The notes: generated from the sequence alone by a model not told the origin. A stretch of 64,000 nt of DNA from Lichenihabitans sp033947565 (GCF_033947565.1 NZ_JARPVX010000001.1:62001-126000); one strand, 5' to 3'; shown: positions 44,219 through 53,232, numbered from the stretch's first letter. A program made the numbers and translations.

Positions 44219-45722
44219 GGTGCCGTCGACCGCCGCCTCTGCGGCGGCGGCTCCGCTCGCCATCGTGGATATCGGCTCGAACTCGGTCCGCCTCGTCGCC
44301 TATGAGGCGCTGACCCGGGCCCCGACTCCGTTGTTCAACGAAAAGGTGCTGTGCGGCCTCGGCAAGGGTGTCGCCACCACCGGGCTGCTGGCCCCCGAGG
44401 CGGCCGACAAGGCGCTGGCGGCGCTGCGCACTTTCCGGGCCCTATGTCGCAACATGGGGATCGACGACATCACCGTGGTGGCCACGGCGGCGACGCGCGA
44501 TGCCCGCAACGGCGCCGCCTTCCTCGAAGCTGCCCAGGACGCCATCGGGGTGCCGGCACAGCTGATCGGCGGCGCCCGCGAGGCGGAGCTGGCGGCGCTT
44601 GGCGTCGCCTCCTCGTTCCACAAGCCCGATGGCATCGTCGGCGACCTCGGCGGCGGCTCGCTCGAGCTGATCGAGCTCCGCAAGGCCAAGCTGCGCAAGG
44701 GCGTGTCGCTGCCGATCGGTGGCCTCGCCTTGTCGGACCTGTCGAAGGGCAGCCCGAAGCGGGCGCTGAAGATCGCCCGTGACGCCCTCAAAGCCGCGGG
44801 GCCGCTCGACGCGCTGCGCGGACGCACCTTCTACGCGGTCGGTGGCACCTGGCGGGCGCTCGCCCGCCTCCACATGCATCAGCGCAATTACCCGCTCGAC
44901 GTCATGCACGGCTACGTCATCCCGGGCGACGAGGCCGAGGCCTTTGCCCGGCTGGTCGAGCGGGTCGACACCAACATGCTGACCGCCATCGGCTCGGTGT
45001 CGGCCGCCCGCCGACCGTTGTTGTCCTATGGGGCGGTGGTGCTGGACGAAATCATCCACCAGGGTCGGCCCCGCGCCATCGTGGTGTCGGCCGCAGGAGT
45101 GCGCGAAGGCCTGCTCTTCGAGCGCTTGTCGACGAAGCGCCGCGACGCCGACCCGCTGATCGAGGCGGTCGAGCACTATGATGCGCTGCGGGCCCGCAGC
45201 CCCGGCCATGGCCATGACCTGTGCGGCTGGACCGATGCCTTCATGGCCTCGGCCGACCTCGACGAGAGCGAGGACGAGCGGCGCCTGCGACACGCCGCCT
45301 GCCTTTTGTCGGACATTTCCTGGCGGGCGCATCCGGATTATCGGGCCGCCCAATCCCTCAACATTATCGCCAACGCCAACCTGATCGGCATCGACCATGC
45401 GGGCCGCGCCTTTCTGGCATTGGCCTGCGCCTATAGGCACGCCAATGCGGATGACGACGGCAATGCTTCGTTGCGCAGCCTCGTGTCGCCACGTCTGCTC
45501 GACCGGGCTCGCATCCTGGCCGCCGCCATGCGGATCGCTTTTATCATGACGGCGGGCCAGGCCGGCGTCTTGCGCCGTTTTCCGCTGGCCTGCACCCGCG
45601 CGGCCGTGTCGCTGACGGTGGCGCCGGCCGAGGCCGACCTCGTCAGCGACCGCGTGATGAACCGGCTCCGTCAACTGGCCCGGCTGATCGGCCGCGAAGG
45701 CGCCGTGCTGATCCTCAAATGA
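44172..45722 (+). CDS. ppx: Exopolyphosphatase
   Basis: A 516-residue Ppx/GppA-family phosphatase that releases phosphate from polyphosphate ends. The N-terminal ASKHA fold shows AIVDIGSNSVRLVAYE (residues 29-44), TVVATAATRDARNG and GDLGGGSLELIEL. A C-terminal HD-like helical domain has HAACLLSDISWRAHPDY. The GTG start at 44172 lies 47 nt inside ppk. GTG 44220, one base after the ppk stop, is an equally possible start and would drop 16 non-conserved residues. A hairpin follows the stop. Confidence 0.92.
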   Translation: MNPVPKSSSRNSARPEVPSTAASAAAAPLAIVDIGSNSVRLVAYEALTRAPTPLFNEKVLCGLGKGVATTGLLAPEAADKALAALRTFRALCRNMGIDDITVVATAATRDARNGAAFLEAAQDAIGVPAQLIGGAREAELAALGVASSFHKPDGIVGDLGGGSLELIELRKAKLRKGVSLPIGGLALSDLSKGSPKRALKIARDALKAAGPLDALRGRTFYAVGGTWRALARLHMHQRNYPLDVMHGYVIPGDEAEAFARLVERVDTNMLTAIGSVSAARRPLLSYGAVVLDEIIHQGRPRAIVVSAAGVREGLLFERLSTKRRDADPLIEAVEHYDALRARSPGHGHDLCGWTDAFMASADLDESEDERRLRHAACLLSDISWRAHPDYRAAQSLNIIANANLIGIDHAGRAFLALACAYRHANADDDGNASLRSLVSPRLLDRARILAAAMRIAFIMTAGQAGVLRRFPLACTRAAVSLTVAPAEADLVSDRVMNRLRQLARLIGREGAVLILK

Positions 45723-45748
45723 AAACGCCGGCCCAGGCGCCGGCGTTG
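45722..45748 (-). terminator. Terminator between ppx and ndk 3' ends
   Basis: AACGCCGGC and GCCGGCGTT form a 9-bp stem with a short loop. Read on the minus strand (ndk) it is followed by TTTCATTT. On the plus strand only a weak T-run follows, so it serves ndk mainly and perhaps ppx too. Confidence 0.65.
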
Positions 45749-45768
45749 CCTCGTTCGCTCGGAAGCGA

Positions 45769-46191
45769 TCAGCCGACGACTTCGCCCTCGGCGAAGAACT
45801 GGGCGATCTCGGTTGCGGCCGTCTCGGGAGCGTCGGAGCCATGCACCGAGTTCTCGCCCATCGACAGCGCGAAATCCTTGCGGATCGTGCCGGCATCGGC
45901 CTTTTCCGGGTTCGTGGCGCCCATGATCTCACGATACTTAAGGATGGCGTTCTCGCCGCGCAGCACCTGCACCACCACAGGGGCGGAGGTCATCATCTCG
46001 ACGAGCTCGCCGAAGAAGGGCCGCTCCTTGTGGACACCGTAGAACTGCTCCGCTTGCGGCCGCGTCATGTGGATGCGCTTCTGCGCCACGATGCGGAGAC
46101 CGGACTTCTCGATCACGGCATTGACCGCGCCCGTCAGGTTGCGCCGGGTAACGTCGGGCTTGAGGATGGAGAAGGTTTGTTCGATCGCCAT
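45769..46191 (-). CDS. ndk: Nucleoside diphosphate kinase
   Basis: A 140-residue enzyme that balances NTP and dNTP pools by transferring the gamma phosphate through a phospho-histidine. The catalytic His117 is in GENSVHGSDAPETA. FSILKPDVTRRNLTG and RPFFGELVEMMTSAPVV are typical. ATG 46191 begins the conserved MAIEQTFSILKPD; a longer frame to 46206 adds five residues. Length is standard. Confidence 0.96.
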   Translation of the reverse strand: MAIEQTFSILKPDVTRRNLTGAVNAVIEKSGLRIVAQKRIHMTRPQAEQFYGVHKERPFFGELVEMMTSAPVVVQVLRGENAILKYREIMGATNPEKADAGTIRKDFALSMGENSVHGSDAPETAATEIAQFFAEGEVVG

Positions 46192-46269
46192 GGCGCGTTT
46201 GCTCATCTTGAAGGCAGGGGTACGCCGGGCTTATAGCGGCCGGGCCCCATGCCAGCAAGGCGAGCCGCC

Positions 46270-47817
46270 CTATTCCATGATGGCGCTATGGTCGACCGCC
46301 ACGGGCTGAGCCGATTTCTTGAGCAGGAACACCAGGGGCATCACGGCGATACAGAGCACCATCATCAGCTTGAAGTCGTCGATATAGGCGATGACCGTGG
46401 CCTGTACCGTGATGATGCCGTCGAGCGCCGCCCGCCCGGCCGCCGTGAGAGGGTTGAGATATTGCGTGACCGCCTCGTTCTGGAAGGCCCGGTTGAACGG
46501 CGTCACGTAGCGGGCGATCTCGGCATGGTTCTCCTGGACGTTTTCGGTCAGCAGCGCCGTCACGGTCGAGATGCCGACGCTCGAGCCGATGTTGCGCGAC
46601 AGGTTGTAGAGCCCCGTGCCCTCGCCCCGCTTCTCGGCCGGGAGCGTCGAGAAGGTGACGACGGTGAGCGGTACGAACAGGAACCCGAGCCCCATGCCCT
46701 GGATGAACCCGGTGGTGATGATGCGCTGCTCTGAAACGTCGGGCGTCCAGCCCGTCATGTCCGACATGGCCCAGGCCGTGAGCATGAGGCCGGCCAGCAG
46801 CAGCCACTTGATCTCGATCTTGCCGATCAGTTTGCCCACTACGAACATGCAAAGCATGGTGCCCATGCCACGCGGCCCCATGACGATGCCGGCTGTCACC
46901 ACCGGATAACCCATGAGGGTCTGCAGGTAAGGCGTCATCAGAGCCATCGAGGCTAGATAGGTGATGCCGACGATGAAGATGAAGACCATCCCGACCGTAA
47001 AATTGCGATCGAGGAACAACCGCGGATTCACAAAAGAATTCCGACTCGTGAAGGTATGGACCGCGAACACGTAAGCCGCGCAGGCCGCCACCAGCGCCTC
47101 GATCAACACCTCGCCGGACGAGAACCAATCGAGTTGCTCGCCGCGGTCCAAGCAGAGCTGAAGCGACGCGATGGCGAGGCTAAGCGTGCCAAAACCGAGC
47201 CAGTCGAGCTTGGCGGTCGCATCGCGCTTCGATTCCGTCACGAAGGCCGAGACGCCCGCGAAGGCCACGGCCCCGATGCCGAGGTTGATGTAGAACACCC
47301 AGCGCCACGAAATATTGTCGGTCAGCCAGCCACCGATGACGGGCCCGAGCACGGGCCCCACCATCACCGAGACGCCAAACAGCGCCATGGCGGAGCCGCG
47401 CTCCTCAGGCCGGTAGATGTCGAGCAGGATGGCTTGGCTGAGTGGCACCAGGGCGGCGCCGAAAAAGCCCTGCAGCAGACGAAATCCAACGATCTCCACG
47501 AGAGACTGGGCGACGCCACACAGGATCGAGGCCGCCACGAAGCCGGCGATCGAGACCAGCAGGACGCGCTTGCGGCCGAACCGGTTGGCGATGTAGCCGG
47601 ACGGCGGCGTCATGATGGCGGCTGCCACGATATAGGACGTCAGCACCCAGTTGATCTGATCGGCGCTGGCCGAAACGCTGCCCTGAATGTAGGGCAGCGC
47701 CACATTGGCGATGGTGGTGTCGAGCGCCTGCATGATGACGGCCAGGATCACGCAGGCGGTGATCATGCCGCGGTTGGCGACGATGCCGCCGTCGGCGGGC
47801 GCTGACGCCTCAGCCAT
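46270..47817 (-). CDS. emrB: DHA2-family multidrug efflux MFS transporter
   Basis: A 515-residue inner-membrane protein with 14 predicted helices. Family motifs include MQALDTTIANVALPYIQG in helix 1, PPSGYIANRFGRKRV (MFS motif A), and GVSVMVGPVLGPVIGGWL (antiporter motif C). This is EmrB/QacA-type proton-driven drug export. ATG 47817 overlaps the emrA gene by 8 nt; GTG 47829 is an alternative. Together with the HlyD-type adaptor emrA and an outer-membrane TolC (not in this window) it would form a tripartite pump, controlled by the MarR gene ahead. Confidence 0.92.
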   Translation of the reverse strand: MAEASAPADGGIVANRGMITACVILAVIMQALDTTIANVALPYIQGSVSASADQINWVLTSYIVAAAIMTPPSGYIANRFGRKRVLLVSIAGFVAASILCGVAQSLVEIVGFRLLQGFFGAALVPLSQAILLDIYRPEERGSAMALFGVSVMVGPVLGPVIGGWLTDNISWRWVFYINLGIGAVAFAGVSAFVTESKRDATAKLDWLGFGTLSLAIASLQLCLDRGEQLDWFSSGEVLIEALVAACAAYVFAVHTFTSRNSFVNPRLFLDRNFTVGMVFIFIVGITYLASMALMTPYLQTLMGYPVVTAGIVMGPRGMGTMLCMFVVGKLIGKIEIKWLLLAGLMLTAWAMSDMTGWTPDVSEQRIITTGFIQGMGLGFLFVPLTVVTFSTLPAEKRGEGTGLYNLSRNIGSSVGISTVTALLTENVQENHAEIARYVTPFNRAFQNEAVTQYLNPLTAAGRAALDGIITVQATVIAYIDDFKLMMVLCIAVMPLVFLLKKSAQPVAVDHSAIME

Positions 47818-49111
47818 GGGTGACCCCACGGTGAGACGCGAAGTGCCGGGCCCGATCGACCCAGGGCGAGAGCCAAGCCGTAATTGGCTTCAGCATCTCG
47901 GGCACGCCGCGCGCGTGTCCGGTGTCGACATCGACCACCACGCTCATACCGACGCGCAGCGGCGGCTTGCCGGCCATGTCGTCGACCACGACCCGCATGG
48001 GAATGCGCTGCACCACCTTCACCCAGTTGCCGGTGGTGTTCTGGGCCGGCAGTAGCGAGAAGCTACCACCCGAAGCCGGGTTGATGCTGGCCACGGTGCC
48101 CTGCCAGGCGACGCCGGGATAGGTGTCGACCGTGATCGTCGCCTTCTGGCCGGGCTGCACCCAGGTGAGCTCGGTCTCCTTCGGACTCGCCTCGATCCAC
48201 ATATTGGTGTCGCTGACCAGCATGAAGCCGGGCTGCGCGGCCTTCAGGTAGGCACCCGCCTGCAGGCTGTCGACGCGGGTCACGGTGCCGTCGAAGGGCG
48301 CCCGCACCACCGTGTCGTCGAGGTCGCGGCGCGCGTTGTCGACCAGGGACTTGGCCTGGAGGTAGAAGGGGTTCTGCTCGACGGATTGATTGGCGTCGCC
48401 GCCGAGTTGGGCCAGCATGGAGAGCGCCTGTGCCTCCGACACCGTCAGGCGCTGACGGGCTGAGGTGAGGTCGTGCTCGGCTTGATCGAAGCTCGCCTTT
48501 GAGGCCACCGCCGTGGCGATCAGGTCCATTTGCCGTTTGAAGCTCGTCTCATAGAACGGCAGGTCGGCCTTCGCCTGATCGATCTGCGCCATCGACTGCT
48601 TGTAGCTGGCCTGCAGCGTCAGCACCTGGTTGCGCACCGTGCCGAGCTGCGCTTCGGCGCCTTCGAGCGCGATGTGGAAGGAGTCCGGCCTGAGCCGGAA
48701 CAACAGCTGTCCCTTGGCGACATGCTGGTTGTTGTGAACAGCGATCTCGCTCACCGTTCCCGACACGTCGGTCGACAATCCCAGCATCTGGGCCTGCACA
48801 TAGGCGTTGTCGGTCGACATCACCTGGCCGCCCGTCACATAGGCATAGCCGCCCGCCACGAGCGCGACCGGAAGCAGCGCGAACAGCACCGGACGCGTCC
48901 AGCCACGCCGGGATTTTGCTGCGAGCACCGGAGGTGCCGGCGGGAGGACGGGCGCCGCGACCTTGCCGACGGGTTCCGGTGCGACCGCGGCCTCGAAGTC
49001 GACCCTGGGACGCTTGTCGTCGTCCCGATAATCATGGGCCACCCCTGACTCGAGGTCGCGAACCCGGTCCTGACCATCGTCGGCCTCACGCGGGGAAGAA
49101 TATTCAACCAT
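47810..49111 (-). CDS. emrA: HlyD-family efflux adaptor (EmrA-like)
   Basis: A 433-residue membrane fusion protein. The N-terminal 70 residues are acidic and Pro-rich, then a single membrane helix lies at about 73-93 (PVLFALLPVALVAGGYAYV). A periplasmic biotinyl-lipoyl-like and alpha-hairpin region follows: TDNAYVQAQMLGLSTDVSG opens it, and VRAPFDGTVTRVDSLQAGAYL closes the lipoyl half. It links EmrB to an outer-membrane channel. Its start overlaps the marR stop by 8 nt and its stop overlaps emrB, giving one coupled operon. Confidence 0.92.
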   Translation of the reverse strand: MVEYSSPREADDGQDRVRDLESGVAHDYRDDDKRPRVDFEAAVAPEPVGKVAAPVLPPAPPVLAAKSRRGWTRPVLFALLPVALVAGGYAYVTGGQVMSTDNAYVQAQMLGLSTDVSGTVSEIAVHNNQHVAKGQLLFRLRPDSFHIALEGAEAQLGTVRNQVLTLQASYKQSMAQIDQAKADLPFYETSFKRQMDLIATAVASKASFDQAEHDLTSARQRLTVSEAQALSMLAQLGGDANQSVEQNPFYLQAKSLVDNARRDLDDTVVRAPFDGTVTRVDSLQAGAYLKAAQPGFMLVSDTNMWIEASPKETELTWVQPGQKATITVDTYPGVAWQGTVASINPASGGSFSLLPAQNTTGNWVKVVQRIPMRVVVDDMAGKPPLRVGMSVVVDVDTGHARGVPEMLKPITAWLSPWVDRARHFASHRGVTHG

Positions 49112-49574
49112 AGCGAGCCTCGCGATCGTCCTCGACCGGCAAGATCAAGGCTTTGAGGAGATTGGACTTCATGCCGCCCAGGCGATCGAACAATTGTTGC
49201 TGCGCGTCCTCGTCGATGCCCACCAGCATCTCGGCTCGCGTGGCATCACCGTAGGCCCGCAGGATCTTCAGCAGAGGATGGGCACCCTCCTGCAGGTAAA
49301 GCAGCCAGAGACGCCGGTCGGTCGCATGGCGGCGCCTTTCGACCAACTTGCGTGCTTCGAGCTTGTCGAGAATGCGCACCAGCGTGATCGGCTCGATGTC
49401 GAGGAGTTCCGCCAAGCCGCCCTGATGAATGCCCTCGTTCGGCGCGAGGTAGACCAGCACCTGCCACTGTGCCCGCGTGAGACCGAGTGAACGAGCGCGT
49501 TGCTCGAAGCGTTTCTGCAGCAGGCGTGCCACATCATTCAGAAGGAACCCGAGCGTCGGGGAGTCATGAACCAT
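49104..49574 (-). CDS. MarR-family transcriptional regulator
   Basis: A 156-residue winged-helix regulator. The core reads LTRAQWQVLVYLAPNEGIHQ, GLAELLDIEPITLVRILDKLE (recognition helix) and LVERRRHATDRRLWLLYL (wing). Such proteins usually repress their own operon and are released by the drugs or phenols that the pump exports. It is first in marR-emrA-emrB. A perfect 14-bp palindrome lies 23 bp upstream of its ATG and is the likely operator. Confidence 0.92.
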   Translation of the reverse strand: MVHDSPTLGFLLNDVARLLQKRFEQRARSLGLTRAQWQVLVYLAPNEGIHQGGLAELLDIEPITLVRILDKLEARKLVERRRHATDRRLWLLYLQEGAHPLLKILRAYGDATRAEMLVGIDEDAQQQLFDRLGGMKSNLLKALILPVEDDREARYG

Positions 49575-49597
49575 TGACGACGGGCTCGAGGCAATTG

Positions 49598-49611
49598 ATA
49601 AGCTAGCTTAT
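49598..49611. promoter_or_regulatory. Palindromic operator candidate for the MarR regulator
   Basis: ATAAGCTAGCTTAT is a perfect 14-bp inverted repeat in an AT-rich stretch between marR and the divergent secreted-protein gene. Size, symmetry and position match MarR-family operators. It could also affect the divergent gene, which begins 49 bp to the right. Confidence 0.6.
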
Positions 49612-49659
49612 GATAGTGCAACACATAAACGGTAAAGCGCCCAACGGCAAGCGTTCGAC

Positions 49660-50010
49660 GTGAAGGCTGTCGCTCGATTTCATCGGCTCCGCACCGCGTG
49701 GCTGATCGGCGCGGCCATGGCTCTCGTGGGAGGTGCCGTCAGCCCGGCGCGGGCGGAGGCGGTGGTCAGTTGCGGCGGCGCCGCGATGGCGGGCGGAGCG
49801 GAGTTGGTGTGCAGCCATAGGCGGCCAAGCGCACCCGAGCAGTTCTGCACCTTCAGCTGGACCTTGTCCTCGACGGACGGCGCGCTCAGCACGGTCCAGG
49901 GATCGTTCCTGCTCCCGCCGGGAGCCTCGAACCAAGCCGTCTACCAGGGCTATGGCTTTGCCAATGCCCTGTCGAACCCGATCGTACTTTGCCAGGGTCG
50001 CAAGAACTGA
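49660..50010 (+). CDS. Small secreted hypothetical protein
   Basis: A 116-residue protein with a signal peptide (TAWLIGAAMALVGGAVSPARA, cleavage likely after ARA). The mature part has four cysteines (VVSCGG, LVCSHR, QFCTFSW and VLCQGR), which could form two disulfides, and is Ser/Gly-rich. No family is recognised. The start is GTG 49660. It is divergent from marR, so the shared palindrome may control both. The coding call rests on the clean signal peptide and paired cysteines. Confidence 0.6.
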   Translation: MKAVARFHRLRTAWLIGAAMALVGGAVSPARAEAVVSCGGAAMAGGAELVCSHRRPSAPEQFCTFSWTLSSTDGALSTVQGSFLLPPGASNQAVYQGYGFANALSNPIVLCQGRKN

Positions 50011-50060
50011 GGCCGCCAATCCGCTTGCATGATGGGCGTCGCCACGCGACATAGCCTCCC

Positions 50061-51926
50061 ATGCTGCACATCAATGATCTGACCTATCGGCTCGGGCCGC
50101 GCATCCTGTTCGACAAGGCCGGAGCGGCTTTGCCGGAAGGGGCGCGTGTCGGCTTTGTCGGACGCAACGGTACCGGCAAGACGACGCTGTTCAACATGAT
50201 CTCCGGCGACTTGCATCCGGAAAGCGGCGGCATCACCCTGCCCCGCACCATGCGGATGGGCCGGGTCGAGCAGGAAGCGCCCGGCGGGCCGACGACGCTG
50301 ATCGATTTCGTGCTCGAAGCCGATACCGAGCGGGCCGCCCTGATGGCGGAAGCCGACACCGCCACCGACGCCGGCCGCATCGCCGACATCCAGACGCGCC
50401 TCGTCGACATCGACGCCCATTCGGCGCCGGCCCGAGCCGCCACGATCTTGTCCGGTCTCGGCTTCGACGAGGCGGCGCAGAACCGGGCCTTGTCGGAGTT
50501 TTCCGGCGGCTGGCGCATGCGCGTGGCGCTGGCGGCCGTGCTGTTTTCCCAGCCCGATTTCCTGTTGCTCGACGAGCCGACCAACTACCTCGACCTCGAG
50601 GGAACGTTGTGGTTGATTGACTATCTCGCCACCTACCCGGCCACCATGCTGGTCATCAGCCATGACCGCGACCTGCTCGATGCGGTTTGCGACCACATCC
50701 TCCATCTCGACCGTGCCAAGCTGACGCTGTGGCGGGGCAATTACGACAGCTTCGAACGCCAGCGCCGCGAGCAGCAGGCAATCCAGCTCAAGCATCAGAA
50801 GAAGCAGGACGAACACCGCAAGCACTTGCAGGCCTTCGTGGACCGCTTCCGGGCCAAGGCCTCGAAAGCCAGCCAGGCGCAATCCCGCCTGAAGATGCTG
50901 GAAAAGCTGCAGCCGATCTCAGCCATGGTGGACAGCGACGTGCTGCCGATCGTGCTGCCCTCGCCCGAGAAGCAGCTGAGCCCGCCTATCATCGCGCTCG
51001 AGGGCGCCAGCGCCGGCTATGGCGAGCGCACCGTGCTGTCGAAGCTCAGCCTCAACATCTCCAATGACGACCGCATCGGCCTGCTGGGCTCGAACGGCAA
51101 CGGCAAGTCGACGTTTGCCAAGCTGATCGCCGGGCGCCTGCCGGCCCTGGGGGGCACGATGCGGCGCTCGAGCAAGCTTGACGTCGGGTTCTTTGCCCAG
51201 CACCAGGTCGAGGAGCTCGATCTCACGCAGACGCCGTTCGCCTGCTTGTCGGAGCTGATGCGCGACCAGCCGGAATCGAAGGTGCGGGCCAAATGCGCCC
51301 AGTTCGGCTTCCCAGGCCAGAAGGCTGACACGCCGGTGTCGCAGCTGTCGGGCGGCGAGAAGGCGCGGCTGATGATGGGCCTCGCGACCTTTCATGCGCC
51401 CCACCTGCTGATCCTCGACGAGCCCACGAACCATCTCGACATCGACAGCCGTGCCGCCCTGATCGAGGCCATCAATGCCTACGAGGGCGCCATCGTGCTG
51501 ATCGCGCATGATCGTCACCTGATCGATGCCTGCGCGGATCGCCTGTGGCTCGTCGACGGCGGCACGGTGAAGAGCTTCGACGGTGACATGGACGATTACA
51601 AGAAGCTCGTCCTCGATCGCGCAGGCGGCGGCAGCCGCCGCAACAACCGCGGCGCCGCTAAGGCCGACGAGAAGGCAAGCGCGCCCCCTCCCGTCGCCAA
51701 ACCGTCCTCGCTGAAGAAGCAGGTGGCCGCGCAGGAAGACAAGATGGCAAAGTTTCAGGCCCTCATCGACAAGATCGATCGGGCGCTCGGGGATGGCGGC
51801 ATCTTCGCCCGCGAGCCCGAGCGGGCCTCGACTCTGGCGCGCCAGCGCGGCGAACTGGCACGCGCCCTGGTGCTGGCTGAGGAGGACTGGCTCCGTCTGA
51901 CGCTCGACCAGCAGGAAGCCGTATGA
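50061..51926 (+). CDS. ABC-F family ATPase
   Basis: A 621-residue soluble protein with two ATP-binding cassettes and no membrane part. The first has Walker A VGRNGTGKTT (residues 33-42), signature LSEFSGGWRMR and Walker B LLLDEPTNYLD. The second has GSNGNGKST near 346, LSGGEKARLMM near 430 and LLILDEPTNHLD near 450. A charged linker between them and a C-terminal coiled coil (about 545-620) match the Uup/YheS type. ABC-F proteins act on ribosomes (translation factors or antibiotic protection). The exact subgroup is not certain. Confidence 0.92.
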   Translation: MLHINDLTYRLGPRILFDKAGAALPEGARVGFVGRNGTGKTTLFNMISGDLHPESGGITLPRTMRMGRVEQEAPGGPTTLIDFVLEADTERAALMAEADTATDAGRIADIQTRLVDIDAHSAPARAATILSGLGFDEAAQNRALSEFSGGWRMRVALAAVLFSQPDFLLLDEPTNYLDLEGTLWLIDYLATYPATMLVISHDRDLLDAVCDHILHLDRAKLTLWRGNYDSFERQRREQQAIQLKHQKKQDEHRKHLQAFVDRFRAKASKASQAQSRLKMLEKLQPISAMVDSDVLPIVLPSPEKQLSPPIIALEGASAGYGERTVLSKLSLNISNDDRIGLLGSNGNGKSTFAKLIAGRLPALGGTMRRSSKLDVGFFAQHQVEELDLTQTPFACLSELMRDQPESKVRAKCAQFGFPGQKADTPVSQLSGGEKARLMMGLATFHAPHLLILDEPTNHLDIDSRAALIEAINAYEGAIVLIAHDRHLIDACADRLWLVDGGTVKSFDGDMDDYKKLVLDRAGGGSRRNNRGAAKADEKASAPPPVAKPSSLKKQVAAQEDKMAKFQALIDKIDRALGDGGIFAREPERASTLARQRGELARALVLAEEDWLRLTLDQQEAV

Positions 51927-52071
51927 TGTCGCAACCTCGCCTCTAAGCCTTCTGAGTGGCAAGGCAAAGGTGCCGTTATGGCTGACACGGGAGTCGGTTG
52001 GACGGTCGCCCGTGTCGCCAGATCGTAGGCTTTCAGGGCGCGCCTTCCTGGCTCGGCTCTGCATGACCGAA

Positions 52072-52088
52072 AGCGGCCCGAGGCCGCT
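52072..52088 (-). terminator. Hairpin after msrB
   Basis: AGCGGCC and GGCCGCT form a 7-bp stem with a 3-nt loop 12 bp after the msrB stop. Read on the minus strand it is followed by TTTCGG, a weak T-run. A second inverted repeat (TGACACGGG/CCCGTGTCG, 51983-52017) lies between it and the ABC-F gene. Confidence 0.45.
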
Positions 52089-52099
52089 CCCAAGACGCC

Positions 52100-52507
52100 T
52101 CAGGTGCCCGGCACGAAATCCAGCGCCACGCCATTGATGCAATAGCGCAGGTAGGTGGGAGCCGGGCCGTCGTCGAAGATATGGCCGAGATGGCTGCCGC
52201 AGGTGGCGCAATGGACTTCGGTCCGCACCATGCCGTGCGAGCGATCTTCGGTCACAGCGACCGAACCCTCGACCGGATCGTTGAAGCTCGGCCAGCCGGT
52301 GCCGCTCTCGAACTTCAGCGAAGATTCGAACAGCGGCGTGTCGCACCCCGCGCAAACAAACGTGCCGGGCCGCTTTTCATGCAGCAGGGCACAGCTGCCG
52401 GGGCGCTCGGTGCCATGGCGGCGCATCACCTGATACTGCTCGGGGGTCAGACGCTCCCGCCATTCGGCGTCGCTGCGGGTCACGGGATAGGTTTCGGTCA
52501 TCGTCAT
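52100..52507 (-). CDS. msrB: Peptide-methionine (R)-S-oxide reductase
   Basis: A 135-residue MsrB that reduces methionine-R-sulfoxide in proteins. The structural zinc site is Cys52/Cys55 (CAGC) and Cys100/Cys103 (CATC). The catalytic Cys123 is in RYCINGVALDF, where the more usual sequence is RYCINS. GTGWPSF and the GSHLGHIFDDGP block are intact. Length and start are standard. Confidence 0.95.
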   Translation of the reverse strand: MTMTETYPVTRSDAEWRERLTPEQYQVMRRHGTERPGSCALLHEKRPGTFVCAGCDTPLFESSLKFESGTGWPSFNDPVEGSVAVTEDRSHGMVRTEVHCATCGSHLGHIFDDGPAPTYLRYCINGVALDFVPGT

Positions 52508-52798
52508 GGCAGGAGCCTTTCGGTGCTAAGCCGCTTGCGCTGAACTGACTACGCCCGACCGCAGCGTCAAGCCCCGGCCCGGATGCGATGCGGTCGGCAA
52601 CCCAATCACGATCCATTTGCCGCGCTTTCAATTCGCCTTGTTCAAGCAAGGCAGCTGTCGCAAGCATCAAGCGGAAGATCGCGTCGGGCCGCCCGCAATG
52701 GCCCGGTGAGATGCTGGCCGCGTCAGAAAGCGCGACGCGGCGCTTGTCCAAAGCGTTCCACATCGCGCCACTCGGGGAAGCCCTATGGCCATCGGCGA

Positions 52799-53197
52799 TC
52801 AGGTTTCTTCGAGGTCGAAGTCGAGAATGGCCATCTGCAGGGTGAAGGACTTGCCCTTGGGATCGTCGGCCGAAATCACGCCGATGAAGTCGCTGCCCGA
52901 ATTCAACTCCACGGAATCGGTCTTCTTCAAGCGCGCAGCGACTTTCAGCTTGTCGTTGCTGAACAGCTTACGGAGATAGGATTCAATCGCGGCGCGCTCG
53001 ACCGGCACTTTCATATCGAGCGAGAAGGAACGGTCGCCGTCCTCGTCGTCGACCGTTATATGGGCGATCTTGCGTTCGCCGAGCGCCACATCGGCCGCGT
53101 CGCTGTCCTTGGCGCCCGGCGTCACCTTCAGGCCATCATTACCGAATGTCCGCCGCAGAAACTCCTGCAGCTTATGGATTTCCGTCTTTTCCAGCAC
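52799..53197 (-). CDS. Tandem-duplicated DUF3126 protein
   Basis: A 132-residue protein made of two related halves. The first (about residues 8-63) reads HKLQEFLRRTFGNDGLKV and ends DEDGDRSFSLDMKV. The second (about 68-125) reads AAIESYLRKLFSNDKLKV and ends PKGKSFTLQMAILDFDLEE. Single-copy DUF3126 proteins are about 70 residues, so this is an internal duplication or fusion. The function of the family is unknown. GTG 53197 has AAGGA 7 nt upstream; the frame is open into cysE but not conserved. It follows cysE by 35 bp, the usual hyphomicrobial neighbour. Confidence 0.8.
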   Translation of the reverse strand: MLEKTEIHKLQEFLRRTFGNDGLKVTPGAKDSDAADVALGERKIAHITVDDEDGDRSFSLDMKVPVERAAIESYLRKLFSNDKLKVAARLKKTDSVELNSGSDFIGVISADDPKGKSFTLQMAILDFDLEET

Positions 53198-53232
53198 GCG
53201 CTCGTCCTTTGTCGTGGCGGCGGGGGGCGCCG

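Noticed and set aside
51983..52017. Inverted repeat TGACACGGG/CCCGTGTCG as terminator of the ABC-F gene
   Set aside because: The loop is 17 nt and no T-run follows, so I did not list it as a separate terminator.
52377..52763. Minus-strand frame of 128 codons upstream of and overlapping msrB
   Set aside because: Its first 60 residues look fairly natural, but it runs through the conserved msrB start in another frame and has no recognised family or ribosome site. It remains an outside possibility.
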